Below, piece by piece: positions 27,571-35,757 of a stretch of 64,000 bases of DNA. Position numbers and translations under genes: made by a program. The DNA comes from Acidovorax sp. sif1233 (lineage in GTDB: Bacteria; Pseudomonadota; Gammaproteobacteria; Burkholderiales; Burkholderiaceae_C). Numbering within the stretch: position 1 is the first letter of the stretch; each line of letters opens with the position of its first letter. The stretch lies in assembly GCF_019218755.1 (NCBI RefSeq), contig NZ_JAHUWZ010000001.1, positions 1,426,001 to 1,490,000 of the forward strand. Reading direction: 5' to 3'. Under the pieces are notes generated by a model. The model was not told the origin of the DNA. It was given only the letters and a program-made list of their open reading frames with translations, and searched no databases.

Positions 27571-28074
27571 CTACGGCTTGCTGCTGCGCCGCTGGCGCTC
27601 GTAGGCCACGCATTCCTGCAGCGACAGCTCGTCATTCTGGTCCGTGTCCGCGGCTTCGAAGTAGGCCATGCGGGTTTCCACAACCTCCTTGAACGAAAGC
27701 CTGCCGTCACCGTCCTTGTCGGTGGCCGCCAGCCGCTTCAACCGGCCCTTGCCCATGCGGGGCACGTTCGCCAGGCCGGAGAGCGGGACATAGCCGTCCG
27801 CGTCAGGGCCCAGGCTGTGCCAGCTGCGCACGATGTCCTGGTGAAACTCATCCAGCGAGACGCTGCCATCGTGGTTGAGATCGGCGGAGGAGCAGATGGC
27901 CTGGAGCCGGTTGGCGAGGGGCTTGGGTGCGGGTTTCTGGCCGGCAGCGGCAGGCCTGGGCGGCGTGGCGGGCGAGGACACGGGGGTGTCGGCTGCGTGG
28001 CCCGCTGCCACCAGCGCCAGCGTGCAGGCGGCAGCGCCAAGAAGGCGAAGGGCGGGATTCGTCATCGTCGTCAT
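27571..28074 (-). CDS. Exported EF-hand calcium-binding protein
   Basis: A 167-aa periplasmic protein with a signal peptide ending about AAGHA, a Pro/Ala-rich linker, and three EF-hand loops: DLNHDGSVSLDEF, DKDGDGRLSFKEV and DTDQNDELSLQEC. The start at 28074 gives the signal peptide. The gene begins 10 bp after the stop of the DUF3011/ricin gene, so the two are very likely one transcript. It probably binds calcium; the partner is unknown. Confidence 0.85.
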   Translation of the reverse strand: MTTMTNPALRLLGAAACTLALVAAGHAADTPVSSPATPPRPAAAGQKPAPKPLANRLQAICSSADLNHDGSVSLDEFHQDIVRSWHSLGPDADGYVPLSGLANVPRMGKGRLKRLAATDKDGDGRLSFKEVVETRMAYFEAADTDQNDELSLQECVAYERQRRSSKP

Positions 28075-28084
28075 CTCGGGCTCC

Positions 28085-28882
28085 TTACCACCACCAGCGC
28101 TGGCTGGGGCTGCGGTTGCATGGCCACACCATGGTGGGCGCTCCCTGGCGGACCCGGCCGTCTTCCACGTCCAGGCACTTGCCATTGAGCTGGCTCACGA
28201 TCTGCCCACCCCGTGTGGACCAGCTCTGGCTGCGGGAGCCGGAGCACGACCACAGCACCACGCGCGCGCCGTCGCGTGGATCGCCACGGTCCACATCCAC
28301 GCACAGGTCACGCACGCGGATTTCGCCGCTCCGGCCCACGCTGAAGCGCTGGGATGCCGTGCCGTTGCAGTCATACACCTGCAGCGGGGTGCCAGGCCGG
28401 ATGTTGCCCTTGGTCACGTCCAGGCACAGGCGGCCGTCCACACGGATCTCGCCGCCACGGCCACCGTAGTCGGGATAGTCCGGGTACTCGGGCCTCCGGT
28501 CGTCGTCATGCCGGTTGTGGTTGGCCAGCAGGGCAATGCCTGCGATGGCGGCGACGGCAGCCACGGCCGCGCCGGCATTGGAGCCGCTCTGGCTGTTGCC
28601 GGACGCGTAGGCCCGGGTGACCTTGAAGCGGCCGCCGCAGCCACCGTTGGTCCACAGCTCGCGGCGGGTCAGGTCATAGCCCCAGGTTCTGTTGAAGCGG
28701 CAGGCGCCTTGCGTCTGTTCGCTCAGGTCCACCTGGGTGGTGTCGTCCGGCAGGCGGTAGGAGGCATAGCCTCCGTTCGACTGCAGGTCCACGAACTGGT
28801 CCTGGGCCATCGCGGCCTGGGCGTTCACCAGAAGAGGCAGGCACAGCAGCCAGGCGCGCCGTAGACGGGTCGGGTCTTTCAT
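28085..28882 (-). CDS. Exported DUF3011 and ricin-B-lectin-like protein
   Basis: A 265-aa secreted protein with a signal peptide ending NAQAAMAQ. Next comes a DUF3011-like part (about 28-95: Cys-containing, WGYDLTRRELWTNGGCGGRF), then a short hydrophobic Ala-rich segment (about 103-120). The C terminus is a beta-trefoil lectin-like part with repeated C-L-D-V and QxW-type units (RLCLDV...SQRFS; LCVDV...SQSWS; KCLDV...SQRWWW). GGAGAA lies before the ATG. It probably binds sugars at the cell surface. Paired with the EF-hand gene. Confidence 0.8.
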   Translation of the reverse strand: MKDPTRLRRAWLLCLPLLVNAQAAMAQDQFVDLQSNGGYASYRLPDDTTQVDLSEQTQGACRFNRTWGYDLTRRELWTNGGCGGRFKVTRAYASGNSQSGSNAGAAVAAVAAIAGIALLANHNRHDDDRRPEYPDYPDYGGRGGEIRVDGRLCLDVTKGNIRPGTPLQVYDCNGTASQRFSVGRSGEIRVRDLCVDVDRGDPRDGARVVLWSCSGSRSQSWSTRGGQIVSQLNGKCLDVEDGRVRQGAPTMVWPCNRSPSQRWWW

Positions 28883-29211
28883 GGGTTCTCCTCGTTGCAA
28901 TCGGAACTGTGGTGCTCGAAGCGCGCCGCGCGGCCGGGCCGCACTGCACGGCTGCCGGAAGCCCGGCGCATGGGGGCCGTCCGGCGTATGCATCATAGGG
29001 GCTTCCGGGGGGCTTGCCGTGTCGGCTGTTCCAGCCGCCGTGCCTGGAATCCTCTGGCGAGGGGCGCCGTTGCGCCGGGCCGGCGGGGGGCAATGCGCAC
29101 GCCTTCTTCGGCGCTGGCCTGCCGTGCGGTGGCCCGCGCGGGAAGCCCCAGCGGCAGTGCCTGCATCGGCGTCAACCGGGCAGGCGTGGCCGGCCAGGGA
29201 TCAGGGAGGCG
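28883..29211. other. Gene-free stretch
   Basis: This 329-bp, very GC-rich stretch lies between the NylC-like gene and the lectin-like gene, both on the minus strand. It should hold the promoter of the lectin/EF-hand pair. I see no convincing reading frame, hairpin or repeat. Confidence 0.6.
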
Positions 29212-30222
29212 TCATCCCAGGTCGCCCGCCCAGGGCAGGTGCAGTCCCTCCGCCGTGGTGATCGCGCGTGCTGCCCGTGCCGCCCGCGCCGTGGCGATGG
29301 CCGTGGCTTCCGCGGCCATGGTGGCCAGGACCATCATGCCCAGGCTCTTGTTGGCGCGGCCGGTGCCCAGGCTGAAGATCGTGTCGCCATCCGACATGGT
29401 GTGCACGGGGTTGATGCTGCGGGCCAGCCCGTCGTGGGCGGCAACGGCCAGGCGATGGGCCTGGACCTTGGTGATGGCAGCGTCGGTGGCGACCACGCCG
29501 ATGGTGGTGTTGGTGCCCGCCAGCAGCGGCTGTGGCGGGTCGCCGCGCAGCAGGGCGCGGCGGGTGTCGCGCAGGCGCAGGCCGTCGTCGGTGCGGGCGC
29601 CGGCGATCACCTGGGCGGTGTCCGGGTCCACCACGTCGCCCAGCGCATTGCAGGCAATGAGGGCCCCCACGGTCACGCCATCGACCATGACCGAGGCGGT
29701 GCCGATGCCGCCCTTCATGGCGCGCTGGATGCCAAAGATCTTGCCCAGGGCCGCGCCGGTGCCAGCGCCCACATTGCCTTCCGCGGGGTCTGCGGTGGAG
29801 GCCGCATCGCACGCCGCATACCCCGCCGCGGCATCCGGGCGGATGCGCATGTCTCCCACCAGCAGATCGAACAGCACGGCGGCGGGCACGATGGGCAGGC
29901 GACCCACCGCCACGTCGAAGCCGATGCCGCGCTCTTCGAGCCAGCGCACGGCGCCGGTGGCGGCATCCAGCCCCCAGGCACTGCCCCCGGCCAGCATGAT
30001 GGCGTGCACCTTGTCCACCAGATTCGACGGGTCGAGCAGATCCGTCTCGCGCGTGCCGGGCGCGGCGCCGCGCACGTCCACGCCTGCCACCGCGCCCTCG
30101 CGGGTGATGATGACGGTGCAGCCCGTGGGGCGACGGGTTTCTGTGAAGTGGCCGACTTCGATGCCGGCCACGCGGGTGATGCTGCCGGCGCTGCCGGCCA
30201 GGACGTGGGGGGATGAACTCAT
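29212..30222 (-). CDS. P1-family (DmpA/NylC-like) N-terminal nucleophile hydrolase
   Basis: A 336-aa protein of peptidase family S58/P1. These enzymes cut themselves to expose an N-terminal Ser or Thr nucleophile. The site here is GTNTTIGVVATDA, so cleavage between Asn238 and Thr239 would give Thr239 as nucleophile, as in the nylon-oligomer hydrolase NylC rather than DmpA (Ser). AIMLAGGSAWGLDAATG and EGNVGAGTGAALGK are further family motifs. No signal peptide. It may release N-terminal residues or hydrolyse amides of unknown origin. A hairpin at 30244 separates it from the copper operon. Confidence 0.88.
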   Translation of the reverse strand: MSSSPHVLAGSAGSITRVAGIEVGHFTETRRPTGCTVIITREGAVAGVDVRGAAPGTRETDLLDPSNLVDKVHAIMLAGGSAWGLDAATGAVRWLEERGIGFDVAVGRLPIVPAAVLFDLLVGDMRIRPDAAAGYAACDAASTADPAEGNVGAGTGAALGKIFGIQRAMKGGIGTASVMVDGVTVGALIACNALGDVVDPDTAQVIAGARTDDGLRLRDTRRALLRGDPPQPLLAGTNTTIGVVATDAAITKVQAHRLAVAAHDGLARSINPVHTMSDGDTIFSLGTGRANKSLGMMVLATMAAEATAIATARAARAARAITTAEGLHLPWAGDLG

Positions 30223-30243
30223 GGCTTTGATTATGTGCCCGGG

Positions 30244-30266
30244 CACCGCGCTGTCCTTGCGCGGTG
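30244..30266 (-). terminator. Hairpin at the end of the copper operon
   Basis: An 8-bp perfect stem (CACCGCGC / GCGCGGTG, 7-nt loop) lies between the last copper gene and the NylC-like gene. No T-run follows, so at best it is a pause or a Rho-linked terminator. Confidence 0.4.
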
Positions 30267-30287
30267 TCAGGGCTCCGGGCGATCCTG

Positions 30288-30656
30288 TCAGGGCGCTTTT
30301 TCGAGGCGCGTGACGTGGTAGGCCCCGCCCACCTGTTCGGCCCTGAAACGCACCTTGTCGCCGGGTTTCAGGTCGCCCACCACGCTGGCGTCCTGCACGC
30401 GAAAGACCATGGTCATGGGTGGCATGTCCAGGTTTTTGATCTCTCCGTGGCGAAGGGTGACGCGCAGCGTGCGCGCGTCCCAGCGGGTGATCTCGCCTTC
30501 GCTGAGCGCATCCTGGCCACCGGCGTGCGCGGACGCTGCTTGGGCGGGGGCGGCCGCAGGCACCTGGGCCACGGCGTGCTGCGCCGCTGCAGCCAGCGCG
30601 AGCGCGGCCAGGACCGGAAGGAGGGTGGAGGCGGTGATGGCTTGCAAGGATTTCAT
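30288..30656 (-). CDS. CusF-like periplasmic copper-binding protein
   Basis: A 122-aa exported small OB-fold-like protein with a signal peptide ending AQHAVAQ. The metal loop follows the CusF pattern: His70, Met81 and Met83 fall at the spacings of CusF His36, Met47 and Met49. The position of CusF Trp44 is Met78 (in LDMPPMTM), so the copper-capping tryptophan is replaced. The ATG overlaps the DUF411 stop (ATGA). Last gene of the copper operon; likely a periplasmic Cu(I)/Ag(I) chaperone. Confidence 0.85.
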   Translation of the reverse strand: MKSLQAITASTLLPVLAALALAAAAQHAVAQVPAAAPAQAASAHAGGQDALSEGEITRWDARTLRVTLRHGEIKNLDMPPMTMVFRVQDASVVGDLKPGDKVRFRAEQVGGAYHVTRLEKAP

Positions 30657-31231
30657 GGGGTGCCTTTCGCTGTGGTGGCGTGGTAGCTGTTGAAGACGCG
30701 GGTGGTGCCGTCGCGGGCGACCAGCAGCACGTCGTAAGGGTCGCGGCGGTTGCCATAGGCGGCGCCATCCATTCCGGGCGAGCCGATGGGCATGCCCGGC
30801 ACGGTCAGCCCCAGGGCCGGGGGCTTTTGCCGCAGCAAAGTGCGCACATCGCTGGCGGGAACGTGCCCCTCGATGAGGTAGCCGCCCACCAGCGCGGTGT
30901 GGCACGAGCCCAGCTTTGGCGGCAGGCCGAGGCGGGCGCGCACGGCGTTGTTGCCGGTCTCGTGCACCGTCAGCTTGAAGCCGCTGGCTTGCATGTGGTC
31001 CACCCAGTCCTTGCAGCAGCCGCAGCTGGGGTCTTTCCACACTTCCACCGGGGTGGCGGTGCCCGTAGCGGCCCGGGCCAGCCCCGGCAGCGTGGCGGTT
31101 GCCAGCGCGGTACCCAGCAGGGGCAGCGTGGTGGCCAGCCATTGGCGGCGGCTGGACTGGCCTGCGGATGTTGTCGTGCCCGTGGCTTGGGGCAGGGCGG
31201 CGCCGTGCGCGGCCGTGGTGTATCGGTTCAT
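30653..31231 (-). CDS. DUF411 domain-containing exported metal-binding protein
   Basis: A 192-aa DUF411 protein. The N-terminal SSRRQWLATTLPLLG looks like a twin-arginine-type signal. The mature part starts with VEVWKDPSCGCCKDW (Cys cluster, thioredoxin-like) and continues with SCHTALVGGYLIEGHVPASDV and GMPIGSPGM, all family hallmarks. DUF411 genes usually sit next to copper-resistance genes, and here it lies between a cupredoxin and a CusF-like gene. It probably binds copper in the periplasm; mechanism unknown. Confidence 0.88.
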   Translation of the reverse strand: MNRYTTAAHGAALPQATGTTTSAGQSSRRQWLATTLPLLGTALATATLPGLARAATGTATPVEVWKDPSCGCCKDWVDHMQASGFKLTVHETGNNAVRARLGLPPKLGSCHTALVGGYLIEGHVPASDVRTLLRQKPPALGLTVPGMPIGSPGMDGAAYGNRRDPYDVLLVARDGTTRVFNSYHATTAKGTP

Positions 31232-31257
31232 GGGTTCTCCTGGGGTGCGGGGCGGTA

Positions 31258-31755
31258 TCACGGCTTGCGGGGCAGCACGGTGATGGTGCCGGTCATGCCC
31301 GCCTGGTAGTGGCCCGCGATGAGGCAGGCAAAGTCGAACTGGCCCGCGCGGTTGAACTGCCACACGATGTCGCCTTTCTTTCCCGCGCCCACATGGGCCA
31401 TGTAGGGCTCGTCGTGCTCCATGCCGGGGTGTTTGGCCATCATCTCGGCGTGGGCGTCCAGGTCGGCCTTGGTGCCGATCACGACCTCGTGCAGCACCTG
31501 GCCCTTGTTCTCGGCGCGCAGCCGCACGGTTTCACCCTCGCGCACTTCGATGTGGCTGGGGGTAAAGCGCATGTCGTCCGTCATGCGCAGGGTGATGGTG
31601 CGGGCCACGGCCTGGGTGTCGCCCGCGATGCCCCATGCCTTCTGTTCCTTCACCGCCGCTGCGCGGGCACCGGGGTGCGGCATGTTTTCATGGGAAAAAC
31701 TGCTGGTTGCGGATGCCAGTAGAGCGATGGCTGCTATGGATTTGATAGTATTCAT
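31258..31755 (-). CDS. Cupredoxin (type 1 copper) periplasmic protein
   Basis: A 165-aa exported blue-copper-like protein. The signal peptide ends SSFSHE, and the plastocyanin-type fold starts at ITLRMTDDMRFTPSHIEVREGE. Candidate type 1 copper ligands are the His in VLHEVV and the Cys, His and Met in FDFACLIAGHYQAGM near the C terminus. It lies 44 bp behind the multicopper oxidase gene and may carry electrons to or from it or buffer copper. The signal-peptide coding region is less GC-rich than its surroundings. Confidence 0.88.
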   Translation of the reverse strand: MNTIKSIAAIALLASATSSFSHENMPHPGARAAAVKEQKAWGIAGDTQAVARTITLRMTDDMRFTPSHIEVREGETVRLRAENKGQVLHEVVIGTKADLDAHAEMMAKHPGMEHDEPYMAHVGAGKKGDIVWQFNRAGQFDFACLIAGHYQAGMTGTITVLPRKP

Positions 31756-31799
31756 GATGGGTGATTCCTTTTCAATGGGGATGGTGCTGGCCGTGGATG

Positions 31800-33182
31800 T
31801 CAGTGCCGATGTCCGCTGGCCGGGGGCTTGCGCGCGGAGGCCGCGCCGGTTGCTGTGCCTGGCGTGTCGCCGCGGGGCGGGTGCGGGGTGCTGGCCGCGA
31901 GGCCCTTCCATTCCTGGGCCTGGGTGCCGGGCGGCTGCGGGTAGTCGCCCGGGTCCCGGTAGTCGCCCGCCGCCTGGCCGGCGCGCACCTTGAAGGTGGT
32001 GAACATGCCGCCCATCTCCAGCGGGCCATAGGGGCCGGTGCCGGTCATCATGGGGAAGGTGTTGTCGGGCAGGGGCATTTCCATCGCACCCATGTCGGCC
32101 ATGCCGCGCTCGCCCATCACCATGTAGTCGGGCACGATCTTCTGGATCTTGCCGACAAGGCCCTCGTGCTGAACGCCGATCATGGTGGGCACGTCGTGCC
32201 CCATGGCACCCATGGTGTGGTGGCTCTTGTGGCAGTGCAATGCCCAGTCGCCGGGCTCGTCGGCGATGAGTTCGATCTGGCGCATCTGGCCCACGGCCAC
32301 GTCGGTGGTCACCTCGGGCCAGCGCGCGCCTTTGGGCACGGGGCCGCCGTCGGTGCCGGTCACCTCGAACTCGTGGCCGTGGAGGTGGATGGGGTGGTTG
32401 GTCATGGTGAGGTTGCCCACGCGGATGCGCACGCGCTCGCCCTGGCGCGCCACCAGCGGGCTGATGGCGGGGAACACCCGGCTGTTCCAGCACCAGATGT
32501 TGTGGTCCAGCATGGTGTTGACCTTGGGCGTGCGGCTGCCAGGCTCCACGTCGAACGCGTTGAGCAGGAAGGCGTAGTCGCGCTGCACGGGGGCAATGTG
32601 CGGGTGCGCCGCCTTCGGGTGCGTGATCCACAGACCCATCATGCCCATGGCCATCTGCACCATTTCGTCCGCATGCGGGTGGTACATGAAGGTGCCCGGG
32701 CGGCGTGCCGTGAATTCGTAGACAAAGGTCTTGCCCGGCTGGATGGCGTTCTGGTTGAGCCCGCCCACGCCGTCCATGCCGTTGGGCAGGCGCTGGCCGT
32801 GCCAGTGGATGGTGGTGTGCTCGGGCAGCCGGTTGGTGACGAAGATGCGCACGCGGTCGCCCTCCACCACCTCGATGGTGGGGCCGGGGCTCTGCCCGTT
32901 GTAGCCCCACATGTTGACGACGAAGCCCGGCGCGACCTCGCGCACCACGGGTTCGGCCACCAGGTGGAACTCCTTGACGCCCGCGTTCATGCGCCAGGGG
33001 GTGGTCCAGCCGTTGAGGGTGACCACGGGGTTGTAGGGGCGGCCCGTGGGCGGGTGCAGCGGCGCGGACGTATCGGCGCTGCCTTGCATGGCGGGCTCGG
33101 GCAAGGCGGCCAGGGCCGCGCGGCTGACGGAAACAGCGGCCACGGCCGTGGCGGCGCCGGAGAAGAAATGGCGTCTTTGCAT
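31800..33182 (-). CDS. Multicopper oxidase (CopA/CueO-like)
   Basis: A 460-aa periplasmic multicopper oxidase probably exported folded by Tat (QRRHFFSG start). The copper ligand motifs are all present: HWHG (126-129), HPH (168-170), HPIHLHGH (263-270) and HCHKSHHTM (316-324). The last contains the type 1 Cys317 and the T2/T3 His pair. The C-terminal part is Met/His-rich. It should oxidise Cu(I) to the less toxic Cu(II). The stop of the upstream efflux-factor gene is only one base from the ATG. Confidence 0.93.
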   Translation of the reverse strand: MQRRHFFSGAATAVAAVSVSRAALAALPEPAMQGSADTSAPLHPPTGRPYNPVVTLNGWTTPWRMNAGVKEFHLVAEPVVREVAPGFVVNMWGYNGQSPGPTIEVVEGDRVRIFVTNRLPEHTTIHWHGQRLPNGMDGVGGLNQNAIQPGKTFVYEFTARRPGTFMYHPHADEMVQMAMGMMGLWITHPKAAHPHIAPVQRDYAFLLNAFDVEPGSRTPKVNTMLDHNIWCWNSRVFPAISPLVARQGERVRIRVGNLTMTNHPIHLHGHEFEVTGTDGGPVPKGARWPEVTTDVAVGQMRQIELIADEPGDWALHCHKSHHTMGAMGHDVPTMIGVQHEGLVGKIQKIVPDYMVMGERGMADMGAMEMPLPDNTFPMMTGTGPYGPLEMGGMFTTFKVRAGQAAGDYRDPGDYPQPPGTQAQEWKGLAASTPHPPRGDTPGTATGAASARKPPASGHRH

Positions 33183-33183
33183 G

Positions 33184-34644
33184 TCAGTGGCCTTGTGGGG
33201 ATGAGGAGGGGGCAGCGCTGGCTGCCAGGTCTTGCAGCGCGCCCGGCGACGTGCCGGTGAGGGTGAGCTGCAGGTCGGTCTCGGCCAGCCAGAAATCGCG
33301 CTGGGCTTCGATGGCGTTGGCCACCGACTGCGTGCTGGCGCGCGCCTCGGCCAGCAATTCCCAAACGCTGGCGAGCATGCCGTTGTAGCGCAGGGTGGTC
33401 TCCTGGGTGATGAGCTGGCGCAGGGGCACCACCTCGTCGCGCTGCTGGCGCGCCAGGTCGAGCGCGGTGCGGTAGGTGAGCCAGGCGGCGCGCACTTCGC
33501 CACGGGCGCGCACGGCGGTCTCCTGCAGCTGGGCAGCGCTTTGCTCCACCTGGGCCTGGGCCCGGGTGCGGGCGGCACCGCCCCAGTCGAACAGGGGAAG
33601 GGGCGCATCGATCTCCCAGCCGCGCGTGATCTCGCGGTGGCCGGAGCCGCGCTCGGTGGCGGTGTTGCGGCTGTAGGCCAGGCCCACGTCGCCAAACACG
33701 GCCCCCGCGCGGCTCCAGCCCTGGCGGGCCGCCTGGGTGTCGAGCTGGCGGCGTGCGGCCTGCACATCCAGCCGCTCGCGCAATGCGATGGATTCGATGC
33801 CGTCCGCGGGCAAGGCGCCGTCTGGAAGGGGTGGAAGCGCGTCCGCCAGGCGGTACTGCGCCTGCAGTCCCCACAGGCCCATGCGGCGGTTGAGCTGTTC
33901 GCGCTCGGTGGCGGCGGCAAGCCGGGCGCGGGAACGCAGGCGGATGGCCTCTTGCAGCACCGCCTGTTCACGGGCGTGCTGCAGGCGGCTCCAGTTGCCT
34001 ACGCGCGCCATGCGGCGGGCCAGTTCGGCCCCGGCTTCTGCGGCTTGCACCATGCGGTCGTGCGTGGCGCTGACCTGTTCGGCAGCCACGGCGCGCAGCC
34101 AGGCGCGCCGTGTGTCGGCGGCCAGCGCCACCACCTCCTGCGCGGCTTGCAGCGTGGCGATCTGCATGCGCTCTTCCTGGCGCTGGCTGCGCCATGGCAG
34201 GGTGATGAGATCCAGCAGGCTGAAGGCCAGGGTGCGCTCGATTTCACGCTCCTGGCTGTTGGTGAAGCGCCCCAGGGCCAGGTGTGGGTTGGGCAGCGTG
34301 ATGGCCTGCACGCGTTCGGCATCCGCCACGCCCAGGGCAGCCAGCCGCGCCTGCAGGCCGGGGTTGTTGAGCAAGGCGATGCGCACGGCGGCATCCTGCG
34401 TGAGGGGCTGGGCCAGCCACCCCTGCAAGGACTGCTCCGCCTTGGCCCGGGCTGCCGTGTCGTTGGCGGGCAGGGCCGCGGCCTGCGTGCTGCCCGTTCG
34501 GCCCGCGGTGAGCGCGGCCACGTCGCCCCGCAGGCCGTCGGGCGAGACGCTGGCGCAGCCCGCGAGCACGGCCGCAGCGGCCAGCACGGACAGGCGTGCG
34601 GGACGGCGGCGTGCCGTTGAAGAAAGGAACTGCGGCGCGCTCAT
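33184..34644 (-). CDS. TolC-family outer-membrane efflux lipoprotein (CzcC/CusC type)
   Basis: A 486-aa outer-membrane factor with lipobox VLAGC near residue 30 and long heptad-rich helices (residues 150-240 and 370-470) typical of the TolC fold. No RND pump or membrane-fusion gene is beside it, so it must work with partners elsewhere or act in another way within the copper operon. The start overlaps the stop of the small exported-protein gene (ATGA). Confidence 0.88.
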   Translation of the reverse strand: MSAPQFLSSTARRRPARLSVLAAAAVLAGCASVSPDGLRGDVAALTAGRTGSTQAAALPANDTAARAKAEQSLQGWLAQPLTQDAAVRIALLNNPGLQARLAALGVADAERVQAITLPNPHLALGRFTNSQEREIERTLAFSLLDLITLPWRSQRQEERMQIATLQAAQEVVALAADTRRAWLRAVAAEQVSATHDRMVQAAEAGAELARRMARVGNWSRLQHAREQAVLQEAIRLRSRARLAAATEREQLNRRMGLWGLQAQYRLADALPPLPDGALPADGIESIALRERLDVQAARRQLDTQAARQGWSRAGAVFGDVGLAYSRNTATERGSGHREITRGWEIDAPLPLFDWGGAARTRAQAQVEQSAAQLQETAVRARGEVRAAWLTYRTALDLARQQRDEVVPLRQLITQETTLRYNGMLASVWELLAEARASTQSVANAIEAQRDFWLAETDLQLTLTGTSPGALQDLAASAAPSSSPQGH

Positions 34645-35093
34645 GGTCGGCTCCCGGGCGCGTGGTGGTGGCCATGCGGGGAGGGTTGCGGGGTTGCGGA
34701 ACCGCCCTGGCTTCCGTGGAGGCCGTGGGAGTCGCCGCGTCCGGCGCGGGGCCCCTGTGGCGTCGGGGCGCTGGGGGTGGGAAGCTGGGCGCCCTGCCGG
34801 GCCTCCCAGGCCAGGATGTCGGCATGGCCGCGGGGAAAGGCGGCCACCGCCCTGTGCGCATCACGCCATGCATGGGGTGCGGGCGCCTCCTGCGCCAGCG
34901 CAGGCTGGGGCCCGGTGGCGCGGTGGACCAGCGACGCCGTGGGCGCATCGGGGTCCGCCGCAGGGAAGGGCAGGGATCCCGTGCCCGGGGATGCGGTGCC
35001 GTTGGCGAGTGAAAGTGCCGGTGCGAGCAGCACCAGGCAGGCTGCTCGCCGGAGCGGCGGTAAAGACAGGAAAAGTGAAATGGGGGCGCGCAT
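34641..35093 (-). CDS. Small exported protein of the copper operon
   Basis: A 150-aa protein I do not recognise. The signal peptide (MRAPISLFLSLPPLRRAACL...) ends about SLANG. The mature part is Pro/Ala/Gly-rich with a His-rich C terminus (HGLHG, PHGHHHAPG) that could bind metal. The ATG at 35093 gives the signal peptide. Its stop overlaps the start of the outer-membrane factor gene, so it belongs to the operon. Confidence 0.65.
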   Translation of the reverse strand: MRAPISLFLSLPPLRRAACLVLLAPALSLANGTASPGTGSLPFPAADPDAPTASLVHRATGPQPALAQEAPAPHAWRDAHRAVAAFPRGHADILAWEARQGAQLPTPSAPTPQGPRAGRGDSHGLHGSQGGSATPQPSPHGHHHAPGSRP

Positions 35094-35196
35094 GGCGATC
35101 TCCAGACAACAGACGAACAGGGCATGGCGCTGCCGCCCCGCCACCCGATGGCGGGTGGCTGTGGGGCTCGGGCAGACGCACTTCGGGCGTCAGAGG

Positions 35197-35670
35197 TCAG
35201 GCGATGGGTGGCTTGATGGCCAGTGCCGCGGGAGCACTGTCAAACTGTGCGGAGGCGACGGGCAGCATGGCGCCCGTGGGGGGGTGATCCGGTGCTGGCG
35301 CCATGGGTGCATCCAGCATCGCGGAATGGCAGATCTCGCACGCCGAGCAAGCGGCGGAGTGGTGCTCGTGCGCCGCGCAGCCGGCGCTGGTGCCGTCGCA
35401 CCCGGCGGAGGCAGCGGCCAGCATGGCATGGCCAGGGGCGTGGGCAGGGTCCTGTCCGTCCCCGCCCTCTCCGGCAGGCAGGCCCTGGTGGCGCTCCTGC
35501 CCCGCCATGCCGATGGAGTCGCCGCCAGCGGCATGGTGATGGGAATGTTCCTGCGGGTGCGACGTGCCCGCGGGGAGCAGCGGCGGCAAGACGCCCGCGG
35601 CCATGGCCGTGCCGGTGAGGCCCCGGAGGACCAGCACCAACATCAACACGAAATAGAGGCCGCGACGCAT
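35197..35670 (-). CDS. Small exported His/Cys-rich protein, first gene of the copper operon
   Basis: A 157-aa protein. A strong signal sequence (MRRGLYFVLMLVLVLRGL..., ending AMAAG) is followed by a His-rich segment (EHSHHHAAGG) and a Cys cluster (AGC..AACSACEICHSAM) fit for copper binding. It resembles the small exported proteins (DUF2946/CopL-like) found before copper operons, but I cannot assign it to a family with certainty. An ATG at 35718 would add 16 residues before the signal. Confidence 0.65.
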   Translation of the reverse strand: MRRGLYFVLMLVLVLRGLTGTAMAAGVLPPLLPAGTSHPQEHSHHHAAGGDSIGMAGQERHQGLPAGEGGDGQDPAHAPGHAMLAAASAGCDGTSAGCAAHEHHSAACSACEICHSAMLDAPMAPAPDHPPTGAMLPVASAQFDSAPAALAIKPPIA

Positions 35671-35757
35671 CCACCAATGATACGGCGGCGGGCCCCAAGG
35701 TTCCCGGCGCCTTTCCATATTGTCATCTGGCGGCCATCGCCGGGCCGCCCAGGCTGC

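Noticed and set aside
31690-31760. Possible further copy of the dispersed repeat at the start of the cupredoxin gene
   Set aside because: Only short AT-rich words such as GCTAT are shared; the AGCGCTT...AAGCGC stem is missing and the bases encode a normal signal peptide.
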